Below are positions 63,796 to 64,000 of a stretch of DNA of 64,000 nt, one piece after another (position 1 is the stretch's first letter; every line of letters starts with the position of its first letter). The notes below the pieces were generated by a model, which was not told the origin of the DNA, did not search any database, and saw only the letters and a program-made list of their open reading frames with translations. This DNA comes from Paraburkholderia graminis C4D1M (GTDB lineage Bacteria; Pseudomonadota; Gammaproteobacteria; Burkholderiales; Burkholderiaceae), in contig NZ_ABLD01000004.1 in the NCBI RefSeq assembly GCF_000172415.1, positions 186,001 to 250,000 of the forward strand, written 5' to 3'. The translations under genes were made by a program, and so were the position numbers.

Positions 63796-64000
63796 ATGAA
63801 GAAGCTCGCACTGTGCGTAGCGCTCGCCGTCATGGCCACCGGCGCCATGGCAAAAGAATGGAAAACCGTACGCATCGGGGTTGACGCCAGTTATCCGCCG
63901 TTCGAATCGAAGGCGGCCAGCGGCCAGGTCGTCGGGTTCGACGTCGACGTGACCAAGGCGCTGTGCGCGCGAATGAACGTCAAATGCGTGTGGGTGGAGC
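63796..64000 (+). CDS. Basic amino acid ABC transporter binding protein, N-terminal part
   Basis: The first 68 codons of a periplasmic binding protein are cut by the window edge. A signal peptide (KKLALCVALAVMATGAMA) is followed by VRIGVDASYPPFESKAASGQ and VVGFDVDVTKALCARM. This is the start pattern of ArgT/HisJ-type lysine/arginine/ornithine or histidine binding proteins. An AGGAG ribosome site precedes the ATG at 63796. Permease and ATPase genes would be expected beyond the window. Confidence 0.88.
   Translation, partial: MKKLALCVALAVMATGAMAKEWKTVRIGVDASYPPFESKAASGQVVGFDVDVTKALCARMNVKCVWVE

Overview
The window is high-GC proteobacterial DNA typical of Burkholderiaceae, most likely Paraburkholderia, Caballeronia or Burkholderia. 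This is judged from the parE-parC pair on one strand, the ubiC/htpG/otsA/rubredoxin protein types, dense GC-rich coding on both strands and many LysR, MocR and sigma-54 regulators. Species cannot be fixed by eye. I see no rRNA, CRISPR array, insertion sequence, integrase or phage structural gene. One tRNA, tRNA-Arg(CCU), lies near 27.1 kb.

Layout. 0-6 kb: a minus-strand ubiC / hypoxanthine-DNA glycosylase / basic-protein operon, an OmpA-type lipoprotein, and two paralogous TPR-glycosyltransferase-like proteins. 6-14 kb: a small repeat protein, htpG with a sigma-32-like promoter, a MocR regulator with a repeated operator, then a VOC protein, a PLP aminotransferase, RidA and a PhzF-family protein. 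14-19 kb: a GGDEF-EAL sensor, a chromate transporter and a CopD-like membrane protein. 19-27 kb: parC, parE, an ABC-F ATPase with a Lys-Asp-rich repeat, a DUF4399 protein and rubredoxin. 27-31 kb: tRNA-Arg followed by accessory genes (NYN nuclease-like, small Cys-rich protein), a DUF1275 protein, a GST and stress-type small proteins.

31-43 kb is the most accessory stretch. A Dcm-type cytosine methyltransferase (31.7 kb) and a Vsr mismatch endonuclease (43.0 kb), normally partners, are separated by about 10 kb. Between them lie an alpha/beta hydrolase, three LysR regulators, an uncharacterised beta-propeller protein and a glutamate/aspartate-type ABC operon (gltI-gltJ-gltK). The ATPase gene of that operon survives only as its first 12 or so codons. 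Small exported and DNA-binding proteins follow.

43-54 kb: a PEBP-family protein, an MFS exporter, trehalose-6-phosphate synthase, small Burkholderia-type proteins, two related sigma-54 activators (one without a receiver domain), a DUF883 protein and two overlapping paralogous lipoproteins. 53-64 kb: a NitT/TauT-type ABC pair whose ATPase reads with a single-base frameshift, a diguanylate cyclase with an intact inhibitory site, an EnvZ/OmpR-like two-component system divergent from a Spy/CpxP-like periplasmic protein with CpxR-box-like repeats between them, a pirin, and the start of a basic amino acid binding protein.

Nothing here can be declared a new system from sequence alone. The best candidates for follow-up are the beta-propeller/gltIJK locus with its missing ATPase and its position between dcm and vsr, the Cpx-like module, two orphan terminators that suggest unannotated small transcripts, and the frameshifted ABC ATPase.
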